Shown here: in pieces, positions 18,192-26,090 of the stretch
How positions within the stretch are numbered: position 1 is the stretch's first letter
Layout: each line of letters opens with the position of its first letter
Assembly: GCA_045127595.1 (NCBI GenBank)
Contig: JBGVQS010000021.1
Location: 62,001 to 126,000 of the forward strand
Source of the DNA: Scatosoma sp045127595
Lineage (GTDB): Bacteria; Bacillota; Clostridia; Christensenellales; Borkfalkiaceae
DNA length: 64,000 nucleotides
Reading direction: 5' to 3'
Translations under genes and position numbers: made by a program
Notes under the pieces: generated by a model
Told to the model about the DNA's origin: nothing
Database searches by the model: none
Seen by the model: only the letters and a program-made list of their open reading frames with translations

Positions 18192-19871
18192 TTATAAACT
18201 GCCTAAAATGGTAACGGCAAAGGCGCAATAGATACTCAAAGAAAGTACGTCTACAATGGTAGTAATGAAAGGGGAAGCCACGACCGCAGGGTCAAGACGG
18301 CATTTTTTTGCGAGCAAGGGGAGCATTGCCCCGATCATTTTTGCAAGCACGACGGTTGCGAACATGGAAATGCAAATAACCAACGCAACCCACATACCGC
18401 CGCTTACGGCGTACAGCCGATCGATTGCCATCAGCTTTCCAAAACACCCAACCGATAAAATTCCGCCGAGCAGTATGGAAACGCGTACTTCTTTCCAAAC
18501 GACTTTCCAAAAATCAGAAAAGGTAACTTCCTTTAAGGCGATTCCGCGAATGATCATGGCGCTTGCCTGCGAACCTGCGTTACCGCCCGTACCCATCAGC
18601 ATGGGCATACATGCGGTTAAAATAATGCCGTAAACGTCCATGTTCAGCGTTTTTTCGTTGGCGGAAATGATTAGCCCCGTAAACGTGGAAGACAACAGCA
18701 GTAGCAAAAGCCAAGGGAGTCTATTCAAGCAAATGCGCCAAATGCTCGTTTTTAAATAGGGCTTATCCGTCGGCGTGATAGCCGCCATTTTCGCAATATC
18801 TTCCGTGTTTTCTTCTTCAATGACGTCCATTGCGTCGTCAACGGTTACGATACCGACCAAGCGGCGCTCTCTATCCACGACGGGCAGCGCAAGGAAACCG
18901 TAATCGGAAATCTTCCGCGCAACGTCTTCCTTGTCGTCTTCGGTAAAGGCATAGATCACGTTTTCTTCCATGATCTCTTGTACAAGCGCGTTCTTTTGCG
19001 CAAGCATTAGATCTTTTGCCGTAACCAAACCGAGCAGCTCGTTCGTTTCGTCTATAACGTAGCAGGTATAGATCGTTTCCTTGTCGATTGCCGTGCGGCG
19101 AATCCGTTCAAACGCGTCGTCAACCGTCATTTTCGGGCGCAGGGAAACGTATTCGATCGTCATGATGCTGCCTGCGCTGTCTTTGGGGTATTGCAGTAGG
19201 TCGTTGATATAGCCGCGCGTTTCACTGTCGCTTTGCGCCAAGACGCGCTTTACGACGCTGGCGGGCATTTCTTCAATCAAATCCACCGTGTCGTCCAAGA
19301 ACAATTCGTCCATGACCGCGCGAAGCTCTCGATCACTCAATTTGTGAATGAGCTGTTCTTTTGTGTCGCTGTCCATTTCAACGAAGGTTGCGGCGGCAAG
19401 GTCTTTGGGTAGGATTCTAAAAAGAATCAAAAGATCGGTGTCGTTTTCCGTTTCCTCAAAAACTTTCGCAAGGTCAATGGCGTTCATGGAAGAAAGCAAG
19501 GGCTTTAAAACGGCATAGTTCCGATCGGCTAAAAGCAGGATGATGTCATCAAGCTCCGCGATTCTTCGAACGAGTTCTTGCGGCATGTCTTCAATGATTT
19601 CTACCGTGTCGTCAACGGAGATTTCTTCCATGACCGCGTCGAGCTCGTCGTCGCGTAAGCCGCTTAAAATGACTTCTTGCAGCTCGGGATCAAGCAAAAG
19701 GAGAGTTTGCGCCAACAGCTCGCTATCCAGCGCGCGGCAAAAGGCGGCAAGCTCCGTTTCGTTAAGAGATTGCAACAAAAGGGCAAGCTCGTCTGCGGAA
19801 AGCTTTTCCGCGTGGGCTGCCGCTTCGTCATAATTTAATTGCTGTAACAGTTCAAGAATTTCTCTTTGCAT
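18192..19871 (-). CDS. mgtE: Magnesium transporter MgtE with duplicated N domain
   Basis: This 559-residue protein has two successive MgtE_N superhelical domains (about residues 1-108 and 110-225). The shared patterns are AVMEEISVDDTVEIIEDMP and AVMDELFLDDTVDLIEEMP. A CBS pair (about 226-350), a plug helix and five transmembrane helices follow, including the pore signature LMGTGGNAGSQAS. Most MgtE proteins are about 450 residues with one N domain, so this one carries an extra sensor copy. The N and CBS domains close the channel when cytoplasmic Mg2+ is high. The RBS AGGAGG is close to the start. A 26-codon ORF with a strong RBS lies in the leader. Confidence 0.93.
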   Translation of the reverse strand: MQREILELLQQLNYDEAAAHAEKLSADELALLLQSLNETELAAFCRALDSELLAQTLLLLDPELQEVILSGLRDDELDAVMEEISVDDTVEIIEDMPQELVRRIAELDDIILLLADRNYAVLKPLLSSMNAIDLAKVFEETENDTDLLILFRILPKDLAAATFVEMDSDTKEQLIHKLSDRELRAVMDELFLDDTVDLIEEMPASVVKRVLAQSDSETRGYINDLLQYPKDSAGSIMTIEYVSLRPKMTVDDAFERIRRTAIDKETIYTCYVIDETNELLGLVTAKDLMLAQKNALVQEIMEENVIYAFTEDDKEDVARKISDYGFLALPVVDRERRLVGIVTVDDAMDVIEEENTEDIAKMAAITPTDKPYLKTSIWRICLNRLPWLLLLLLSSTFTGLIISANEKTLNMDVYGIILTACMPMLMGTGGNAGSQASAMIIRGIALKEVTFSDFWKVVWKEVRVSILLGGILSVGCFGKLMAIDRLYAVSGGMWVALVICISMFATVVLAKMIGAMLPLLAKKCRLDPAVVASPFITTIVDVLSLSIYCAFAVTILGSL

Positions 19872-19961
19872 ACTCTACCTCCTGAAAAAATTCGCGTAAA
19901 ACGTTGGGTAGCGTAATCCGCCCGTACTTTTTTACAGACGGTTCAAAGAGTTTCGCTTGGC

Positions 19962-20042
19962 TTAAAAGCGTGCGAAAAAAGAACGGTCTGCATGAAAAGC
20001 CGTACTTAGCGGATCTACGCCTGAACTTGGATAATCACTCAT
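19962..20042 (-). CDS. 26-residue leader ORF upstream of mgtE
   Basis: The ORF encodes MSDYPSSGVDPLSTAFHADR followed by SFFARF. It has a very strong RBS (AAAAAGGAGG, seven bases before ATG) and ends 90 bases before mgtE. The N-terminus is rich in Asp and Pro, as in leader peptides that destabilise ribosomes at low Mg2+ (MgtL of enterics), but there is no sequence identity. Its end falls in an imperfect stem (CAGACCGTTC pairing with GAACCGTCTG downstream). No M-box RNA is evident. This could be a Mg-responsive leader peptide or simply a small gene. Confidence 0.45.
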   Translation of the reverse strand: MSDYPSSGVDPLSTAFHADRSFFARF

Positions 20043-20059
20043 AACCGTTCCTCCTTTTT

Positions 20060-22465
20060 TTAGTCTTCGTGGTCGTCTTTGTTTTGCTTGTGCAAAATCA
20101 TATAATCGATAATGATAAAAATTGCGCCCGTGCCAAGAAGCAGGTATGCAAGCCGCCAAAGGGCGTCTTTGTCGCTGCTGTTCGCGCCGTTGACGCGCGT
20201 TTCCGTTTCGGGTGGTTCGCCGTTGAACGGGGATACGTAGCATTGGGGAACGTAGCCCGTTTTGATTTCTCCGTTTTCCGTTTGGTAGGATACGTGATAA
20301 TAGTCGTTATCCAGCCGCGTGATTTCCCCAAGCAGGGTTATTTCTTCGCTGCGTTTGAGCGCGCAGACGGGCAATAACTCGGTTAAATAGGGGAATTTGT
20401 ATAAGAGAATGTCGTTCGTAAGATATGCCGTTTTTTGTTCTTCTTGCGCGTAGCCGTTGTGGAATTCGTTTTCGGGAAGCTCCTTACAGGAATCGCTTAA
20501 AACAAGATAGCTGTCGTATTGTTTTTTCTGTTCGTCAAAGATTGCGATAACGTCGTATTGCTGCGTTTGTCCGATCCGAAGCGCCGTTTTTGCTTCCGTA
20601 CTCCGTTCGTATGCAAGGTAGGGGAAGAATTCCGCTCCGTTTAAAAGGGAAAGATCGAATTTGACAAGCAGGGCGTTGGGGGTTGTTTCCACTACGGTAA
20701 ATACCGCGCCTGTTTCGCTGAAAATATCTGTATCCGCACCGCCAACGGGAATCGTTTTCACCGTCGGCAGGGCAAGGGCTTTTGTCTTGACGATATAATT
20801 TTCCTTGTACAAAAGATAGGTTGCGTTTTCTTCTACGCCAAACGCAAAGGAAATTAGATTGGCATCCGACGTATAGACGGGGACTGTACCAAACTCGTAC
20901 GGGGTGAGCGTATCAAGGGCATACAGCACGCCTTTTGATAAAGCGTAGCCTTTGCCTGCGTAATCGATCAACACTTTTTCCGTGTTTTGCGGCATGGAAT
21001 CGTAAATGGGTTCTCCCTCCGCGGTGGATGAGAGAAAGCTCTCTTCCGTGAAACGGTAAACGCCCGTTGCGTTGGCTATATACAAATATCCGTAAGCGTC
21101 CGAACAAAGCTGTCTTGGATACCGCGTGGACGTTTTTTTCGTTTCCGTCCATTCCCAAACGGCGGTTTCTGCGTTGTAGGAAGCTACGTAGCAGAAGTTG
21201 CTCTCGGTTGCAAAATAGTATTTTCCGTAGACGTTTGCGACGCCGATTAGTTCTCCGTTGAAATCGTCGAACAGGGAAAGCTGTGCGCCGTAACCGCTAT
21301 CCGAAAGGTCATAGATAATCGCCTGTTCCTGATTTGCCGCAATGACCGTATTTGCCGTGGACGCTAAAAATGCGATAGGCATGGTCGAGTTGACGGGGGA
21401 AAGGAAGCTGTTGCTTTGTACGTCGTATACGGAGATACGCTCGTTGCCGCTATCGGCGATAAAGAGTTTTTCTTCCGATAAATGGATTGCCGTGCCGCCG
21501 TTGATTCGGTGGGGGGAATCGGATTGCCCGCCGATTTCGTAATCGGTGAACGAATTCGTTTGCAAGGAAAAATTCCGCACGGTATTGTTTTTGATGACGT
21601 AAATTTCTTCCCCGAACGAGCTGATTGCCGAGTAGCCGCCGCTTGCAGATGCCAAAGGCGGGATTTCGCTTGCGTTGATGTTCAAGGAAAGGTCGGGCAG
21701 GGAGTATGCGTAAAAGTCTCCTAAAATGTCCGAGCAGGTAAAGATGCCGTTCGTGATATTCATGGATACGATACTCGAAGAAAAACTGCAAATTTGCGCA
21801 GGCTTTGCGTTTTCCGCGTCGGGCGCAATTTTATGCAGGTAGGTTTTCGCGTTCGTGTAATAGAGCTCTCCGTTCCAAAAGGCAATCGTCGGGCTAAACG
21901 CCAAATCGTTGACAAGGGTTACCGACGTGGAAATGTCGGGGGTGGAAAGACTCGTTTTAGAAATTTGCGAAACGTTTTCGGAAACGGTGGTAAAATACAG
22001 CTCGTTTTCATGAATGGCAAAGGTGCTACACGAAAAACCAGTCGCCGTAGGGGCGGTTGCCGTATTTTCTAACTCCTTGACGTTTAGCGTGTAAAGGTAA
22101 GTGGACGCGTCCAAGAAATACAGCGTTTCCGTTTCGTGGTCGAATTGAAGCTTCGTAACGGTGTTTTTCGCGGATTCTTGGTTTTCGGTATGCTCGTAAG
22201 CGCGGTAGATTCCGTCCTTTTTATCGTAAACGTAAATGCTGTTGCCGTCTGCAATCGCCGTGTAATTCGCAGTGATTGCAACGTCTTTCGGGGAAAGCAA
22301 AGGAAGATATTGCTCGTAAGAGCTGGGTAAAAGCAGATTGCTGTTGTTTTCATCGGCAAATACCTTGATTGTAGGCGTTTTCGGCGCGTGAAATACCGCC
22401 GCGCCCGTCAACACAAGCGCGGAAATCAACATAGCCTTTACAATTTTCTTCCCGTTTTTTCTCAT
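20060..22465 (-). CDS. Membrane-anchored beta-propeller-like protein, unknown function
   Basis: This 801-residue protein has a signal sequence (about residues 1-30). Its long beta-rich body has repeated units of the type LYxLDxxTxxLYTLN and GYLYIANATGVYRF, suggesting a propeller. An SH3-like segment follows near residues 690-750, with YYHVSYQTENGEIKTGYVP. A single transmembrane helix near the C-terminus is followed by a charged tail. I do not recognise the family. The body is probably outside the cell with a cytoplasmic tail. The start codon lies eight bases after the -10 box, so the message is nearly leaderless. Confidence 0.7.
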   Translation of the reverse strand: MRKNGKKIVKAMLISALVLTGAAVFHAPKTPTIKVFADENNSNLLLPSSYEQYLPLLSPKDVAITANYTAIADGNSIYVYDKKDGIYRAYEHTENQESAKNTVTKLQFDHETETLYFLDASTYLYTLNVKELENTATAPTATGFSCSTFAIHENELYFTTVSENVSQISKTSLSTPDISTSVTLVNDLAFSPTIAFWNGELYYTNAKTYLHKIAPDAENAKPAQICSFSSSIVSMNITNGIFTCSDILGDFYAYSLPDLSLNINASEIPPLASASGGYSAISSFGEEIYVIKNNTVRNFSLQTNSFTDYEIGGQSDSPHRINGGTAIHLSEEKLFIADSGNERISVYDVQSNSFLSPVNSTMPIAFLASTANTVIAANQEQAIIYDLSDSGYGAQLSLFDDFNGELIGVANVYGKYYFATESNFCYVASYNAETAVWEWTETKKTSTRYPRQLCSDAYGYLYIANATGVYRFTEESFLSSTAEGEPIYDSMPQNTEKVLIDYAGKGYALSKGVLYALDTLTPYEFGTVPVYTSDANLISFAFGVEENATYLLYKENYIVKTKALALPTVKTIPVGGADTDIFSETGAVFTVVETTPNALLVKFDLSLLNGAEFFPYLAYERSTEAKTALRIGQTQQYDVIAIFDEQKKQYDSYLVLSDSCKELPENEFHNGYAQEEQKTAYLTNDILLYKFPYLTELLPVCALKRSEEITLLGEITRLDNDYYHVSYQTENGEIKTGYVPQCYVSPFNGEPPETETRVNGANSSDKDALWRLAYLLLGTGAIFIIIDYMILHKQNKDDHED

Positions 22466-22473
22466 ACGGATTT

Positions 22474-22502
22474 ATTATACCACTTTTTTTTGAAAAAAGC
22501 AA
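22474..22502 (-). promoter_or_regulatory. Promoter for the beta-propeller-like gene
   Basis: On the minus strand TTGCTT (22497-22502), 17 bp and TATAAT (22474-22479). The ATG is at 22465, about where RNA should start, and no RBS is visible. Confidence 0.65.
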
Positions 22503-22637
22503 TAGTTTGTAAAAGCTTTTTCGCGTGCGTGCGCGATTCTTTTTCGGTTCATATTTACGCTTATCACGCGCGTGCGTGTGTGAAAGAAAATCCGCTTTAA
22601 TAGGCATACATTTGTCAAGTATAATTAAATAAATCAT

Positions 22638-22668
22638 ATAAAAAGCGAACAAATGTTCGCGTTTTTTA
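22638..22668. terminator. Hairpin with T run in the 22.5-22.75 kb gap
   Basis: The stem AAAAGCGAACA / TGTTCGCGTTTT ends in six T on the + strand. No + strand gene ends nearby. The rest of this 290-bp gap is A/T-rich with no other clear element. Confidence 0.5.
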
Positions 22669-22759
22669 CTCAAAAAGTGGCATTCCGCACTTGAAAAAAT
22701 TTCCAAACGGTGTAATAATATGCCCGTCGTCGCGAGGCGGAGACAAAGGAGTGAGTTGG

Positions 22760-23257
22760 TTGTACGTTAAAGTATTATTATATTCCTATCCGTGGTTAAA
22801 AACGGTTGGGAAAGAGTATGCGGAGCATATCAAGAACCGTGCGTTGCTGTCCTATGACGGCAGGTACAACGCGGAAAGGATTGCGGAGTATCTCGCGGAA
22901 GAAATTTTGGAAAAGGAACGCTTGGAATGGTTAAAGGAGAAATTGGAAAGAGCATTTGAGAAATTGGAGAGAACGGAACGCGAATTGTTGGAAATACGGT
23001 ATTTTGGAAAACGGAAAGAAATCGACGCGTTTTTACAAAGAGGGGTGAACGGCGGGAAGCCGTGGAGCAAGCGGAAATATTTCCGTCAGCAGGAAAAGCT
23101 GTTGGAAAAATTACACGTTTTGTTTGATGGCGTTGGCGTTACCAAAGACGTGTTCGAGCAAAGGTTTGCCAAACAAGAGCTTTTTGAAAAATTGCAAAAA
23201 TATTTGGCGGACGGGAAAGAAAAGAATGAATGGAAACACTCGGCGGTGAACGGTTAA
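22760..23257 (+). CDS. RinA/ArpU-like phage-type transcription regulator (tentative)
   Basis: This 165-residue protein starts at TTG 22760, six bases after AAAGGAGTGAG. It is highly charged and helical. The layout resembles RinA/ArpU or sigma-region-4-like late regulators of phages: an N-terminal LLYSYPWL segment, a coiled middle (ERLEWLKEKLERAFEKLERT), then ELLEIRYFGKRKE and a C-terminal WSKRKYFRQQEKLLEKL recognition-helix-like segment. It sits just upstream of a phage head module on the same strand, which fits a late-gene activator. A small terminase subunit is the alternative. Confidence 0.5.
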   Translation: MYVKVLLYSYPWLKTVGKEYAEHIKNRALLSYDGRYNAERIAEYLAEEILEKERLEWLKEKLERAFEKLERTERELLEIRYFGKRKEIDAFLQRGVNGGKPWSKRKYFRQQEKLLEKLHVLFDGVGVTKDVFEQRFAKQELFEKLQKYLADGKEKNEWKHSAVNG

Positions 23258-23334
23258 GGGTAGTTTTATCGCGGTGGTTGAAGACGATAGGGTTGTAAAA
23301 AGCACAAAAGAAAGATAGAAAGGTCATGATCCAA

Positions 23335-23367
23335 CGGAACGTTGGCGGAACGTTGGCGGAACGTTGG
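23335..23367. repeat. Three perfect tandem copies of an 11-bp unit
   Basis: CGGAACGTTGG occurs three times without a gap, ending exactly at the stop codon of the minus-strand gene. Each copy contains the palindrome AACGTT. Confidence 0.9.
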
Positions 23368-24093
23368 TTAGTCGTCGGTTTCGTAGGGCGGTCGGCGCGG
23401 CGGTTTTAAAATCAATGCCGCAAGCACCGGTATCAGTAAACACAGCGTTACCAAAATCGCTATTTGCGCAGGCGAGGACGATTTCGTTTCACTCGATTCC
23501 ATGCTTTCAGGCGGGAGTAGGGCTTGCTGTCGGTCGGCGTATTCCGTGTTCTCTTCATACCGTATCCCCGTAGGCTTGGGGATATACCCAAACTCTTCTC
23601 CGCGAAGTACGTAACAATAGGTTTCCGCACCGATACGGAAATCTCCGTAATATATGCAGGTAACCGTCAGCTTGTCCAAAAAAGAAGAATTGCCTACGCT
23701 GTTTTCTCCCATGGTGTACGTTACGTCAAACTCATAATACAAATACGGCCGCATCGGTACGTAATCCACAAAAGTTAGCTCGCTCGTCTTCGCATAGCCC
23801 GTTAGACGGCGAAAGGAACTCTCGTTCGTCAGATACTCGATTCGGCAATATTCGTTTCCGTATTCAAGCAGGCGCACGTAATAGCTTTTGGGGAGCAAAA
23901 AAAGCCCCTCGCGGCTGTCGGGAAGGGATAAAAAATATGTACTGTCCGACAAAATACAGGCATAGTCGCCCGTAAGCGGCGTTAGACGCGCCGTTTCGGC
24001 AAGAACAACGACTCGATTTTTTACAAAAAGGAGTGGAAAAAGGGATAAGCATAAAAATAGGGGCGTCAACGCCCAAATAAGGATTTTTTTCAT
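23368..24093 (-). CDS. Secreted/membrane protein with SH3-like region, unknown function
   Basis: From the ATG at 24093 (MKKILIWALTPLF) the protein has 241 residues. It has an N-terminal hydrophobic helix, a beta-rich body with two SH3-like stretches (PKSYYVRLLEYGNEYCRIEY and YCYVLRGEEFGYIPKPTGI), and a C-terminal transmembrane helix (about residues 205-225) followed by a Pro/Arg tail. The plan matches the C-terminal half of the 801-residue protein nearby, so the two are probably related envelope proteins. No good RBS is visible upstream, so the start is uncertain. It lies between the RinA-like gene and the terminase on the opposite strand. Confidence 0.65.
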   Translation of the reverse strand: MKKILIWALTPLFLCLSLFPLLFVKNRVVVLAETARLTPLTGDYACILSDSTYFLSLPDSREGLFLLPKSYYVRLLEYGNEYCRIEYLTNESSFRRLTGYAKTSELTFVDYVPMRPYLYYEFDVTYTMGENSVGNSSFLDKLTVTCIYYGDFRIGAETYCYVLRGEEFGYIPKPTGIRYEENTEYADRQQALLPPESMESSETKSSSPAQIAILVTLCLLIPVLAALILKPPRRPPYETDD

Positions 24094-24195
24094 GGGAAAC
24101 CGTGGGGAATCCGAAGTATTCGGATAAAAAGCGATAGTATTTTCCAACAGTATATATGAAAAACGAAGGTTTTTTTTCGTGGATAGGAGAGAATT

Positions 24196-25632
24196 ATGGA
24201 AGCTATTGTAGAAAAGATATGCAAAATCGAAGAAGAGCTGCAACGTCGAAAACGAGAGGATTATTTATCCGGGTATAACACGGGGGAAAAGATACACAAA
24301 AAACAGCTTGCGTTTCATCAATGTGTAAAGCGTAACCGTTGGGTGTTCGGCGGAAACCGTTCGGGGAAAACGGAGTGCGGCGCGGTGGAAAGCGTATATA
24401 TGGCAAGGGGGATTCATCCCTATCGGCAAAACCGAAAGGACGTTTGCGGTTGGGTGGTTTCTTTGTCGGCGCAGGTACAGCGCGACGTGGCGCAAAAGAA
24501 AATCTTGCGGTATTTGCGGCGGGATTGGATAGAGGATATCGTCATGATCAGCGGAAGAAAGGATTCCCCTGAAAATGGGATTATCGATTTCATTCGCGTG
24601 AAGAACGTGCTGGGGGGAAGCTCGGTAATTGGCTTTAAAAGCTGCGATCAGGGCAGAGAAAAGTTTCAGGGCGCGTCGCTTGATTTCGTATGGTTTGACG
24701 AAGAACCGCCTGCCGATATTTACGCCGAGTGCCGTATGCGCGTTGTGGATAGAAAGGGGGATATTTTCGGGACGATGACTCCTTTGAAGGGGCTGACGTT
24801 CGTCTATAACGAAATCTTCATGAATCGGCACAACGATCCCGAGGTTTGGTACGAGTTTATGGAATGGAGCGATAATCCCTATTTGGATCAGGGAGAAATT
24901 GCTTTGTTGCAGGCAAGTATGGACGAACAGGCGTTGCAAGCCCGTCGCTACGGTAGGTTTGTTTCCCATGGAGAAGGGCTGGTTTATCCTGAATTTGAAG
25001 AAGCTGTGCACGTGATTGAGCCGTTCCCCATTCCCAAAGAATGGCAGGATAAAATTTCCATTGACCCGGGGCTGAATAATCCCCTTTCGGCGCATTGGTA
25101 CGCCGTCGATTTCGACGACAACGTATACGTGGTATTCGAGCATTTTGAAGCGGGAAAAGATATTGATTACCATGCCGAAAAAATCAAGGAAATTTGCGAA
25201 CGGTTGGATTGGAAACGGGATTCGCGCGGGAGAATACAGGCGCTCATTGACAGCGCGGCAAAGCAACGCACTCTCTCGGGAGTGAAAAGCGTCGTCGAGC
25301 TGTTTTACGAAAGAGGGATTTTGGTCAATCCTGACGTGGAGAAGGATCTCTTTTCTGGGATAGCGCGGGTGAAAAGCTATCTTAGACGGGGGAATGGGTT
25401 GCCGAATATCTACGTTTTTAATACCTGTCCGAATTTGATACGAGAGCTGAAATCCTACCGCTGGGGGAGCGGAGATACGCCAAGAAAAACGGACGATCAC
25501 GCGCTTGATGAAATGCGGTATTATTTGATGACTCGGCCTAAAAAAACGCCTGCGGCGGTGGAAAAGTCGGTGATTGAACAGGATAAGGAACGCAGGATTC
25601 GGGGCTTGGGAAAAAGGAAAATAGGTTGGTGA
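24196..25632 (+). CDS. Phage terminase large subunit
   Basis: This 478-residue ATPase-nuclease packages DNA into capsids. Walker A is FGGNRSGKT (51-59) and Walker B is LDFVWFDEEPP with D168 and E169. The RNase H-like nuclease domain keeps its acidic residues: D290 in SIDPGLNNP, D352 in ALIDSAA and the DDHALDE cluster at 433-439. All catalytic positions I can place are intact, so it is not visibly decayed. The RBS ATAGGAGAG precedes the ATG. It opens a run of eight head genes on one strand. Confidence 0.93.
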   Translation: MEAIVEKICKIEEELQRRKREDYLSGYNTGEKIHKKQLAFHQCVKRNRWVFGGNRSGKTECGAVESVYMARGIHPYRQNRKDVCGWVVSLSAQVQRDVAQKKILRYLRRDWIEDIVMISGRKDSPENGIIDFIRVKNVLGGSSVIGFKSCDQGREKFQGASLDFVWFDEEPPADIYAECRMRVVDRKGDIFGTMTPLKGLTFVYNEIFMNRHNDPEVWYEFMEWSDNPYLDQGEIALLQASMDEQALQARRYGRFVSHGEGLVYPEFEEAVHVIEPFPIPKEWQDKISIDPGLNNPLSAHWYAVDFDDNVYVVFEHFEAGKDIDYHAEKIKEICERLDWKRDSRGRIQALIDSAAKQRTLSGVKSVVELFYERGILVNPDVEKDLFSGIARVKSYLRRGNGLPNIYVFNTCPNLIRELKSYRWGSGDTPRKTDDHALDEMRYYLMTRPKKTPAAVEKSVIEQDKERRIRGLGKRKIGW

Positions 25633-25643
25633 GAAAAAAGAAT

Positions 25644-26090
25644 ATGTCAAAAAAGGAAATGGATATTAGCGAGGCACTGAAAAAGGTGGCGATGGGGTTT
25701 CAGGTCGCGGAGGTAACCGAGGAGTTTGCCGAAGTGGATGGGGAGATGAAGCTCACGAAAAGAAAACGTACGAAAAAGGACGTGCCGCCCGATTTGAAAG
25801 CGGTGCAGCTTTTGTTAGAAAGCAGGCAGGAGCAGGGGTATCGGACTTGGTCGGACGAGGAGTTGGAAAAGGAAAAGAAAAGGCTGCTCAAAGAACTCGA
25901 AAAAGGCGGAAGGTGTGAAGCGAACGTAGGGGAGTCAGAGAGTGCGGAACAGGGCGTACCGAGCGGGGGCGGAAAAGCGGTTGCCGCGGAAAAGGGTGCG
26001 AAAGAGAAAAAAGCGGTGAAGAAAACTGCGAGCAGAAAAAAGTCGGTCGTGAAAAAAACGGCGAATAAAAAAACGGTGGTGAAAAAATGA
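25644..26090 (+). CDS. Small phage-module protein with TerS-like motif and lysine-rich tail
   Basis: This 148-residue protein has a middle segment TKKDVPPDLKAVQLLLESR, which resembles the VPPDxxAxxFWLxNR motif common near the end of many small terminase subunits. The last 35 residues are Lys/Ala/Thr-rich (KKAVKKTASRKKSVVKKTA), like histone H1 tails, and probably bind DNA. ATG 25644 is preferred to TTG 25626. It overlaps the end of portal's upstream region by ATGA. It could be a small terminase variant or a DNA-condensing protein; the assignment is uncertain. Confidence 0.5.
   Translation: MSKKEMDISEALKKVAMGFQVAEVTEEFAEVDGEMKLTKRKRTKKDVPPDLKAVQLLLESRQEQGYRTWSDEELEKEKKRLLKELEKGGRCEANVGESESAEQGVPSGGGKAVAAEKGAKEKKAVKKTASRKKSVVKKTANKKTVVKK

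Noticed and set aside
22691..22759. Longer start (TTG 22691) for the RinA-like protein
   Set aside because: No RBS there; TTG 22760 has AAAGGAGTGAG at correct distance and the upstream residues look non-coding.
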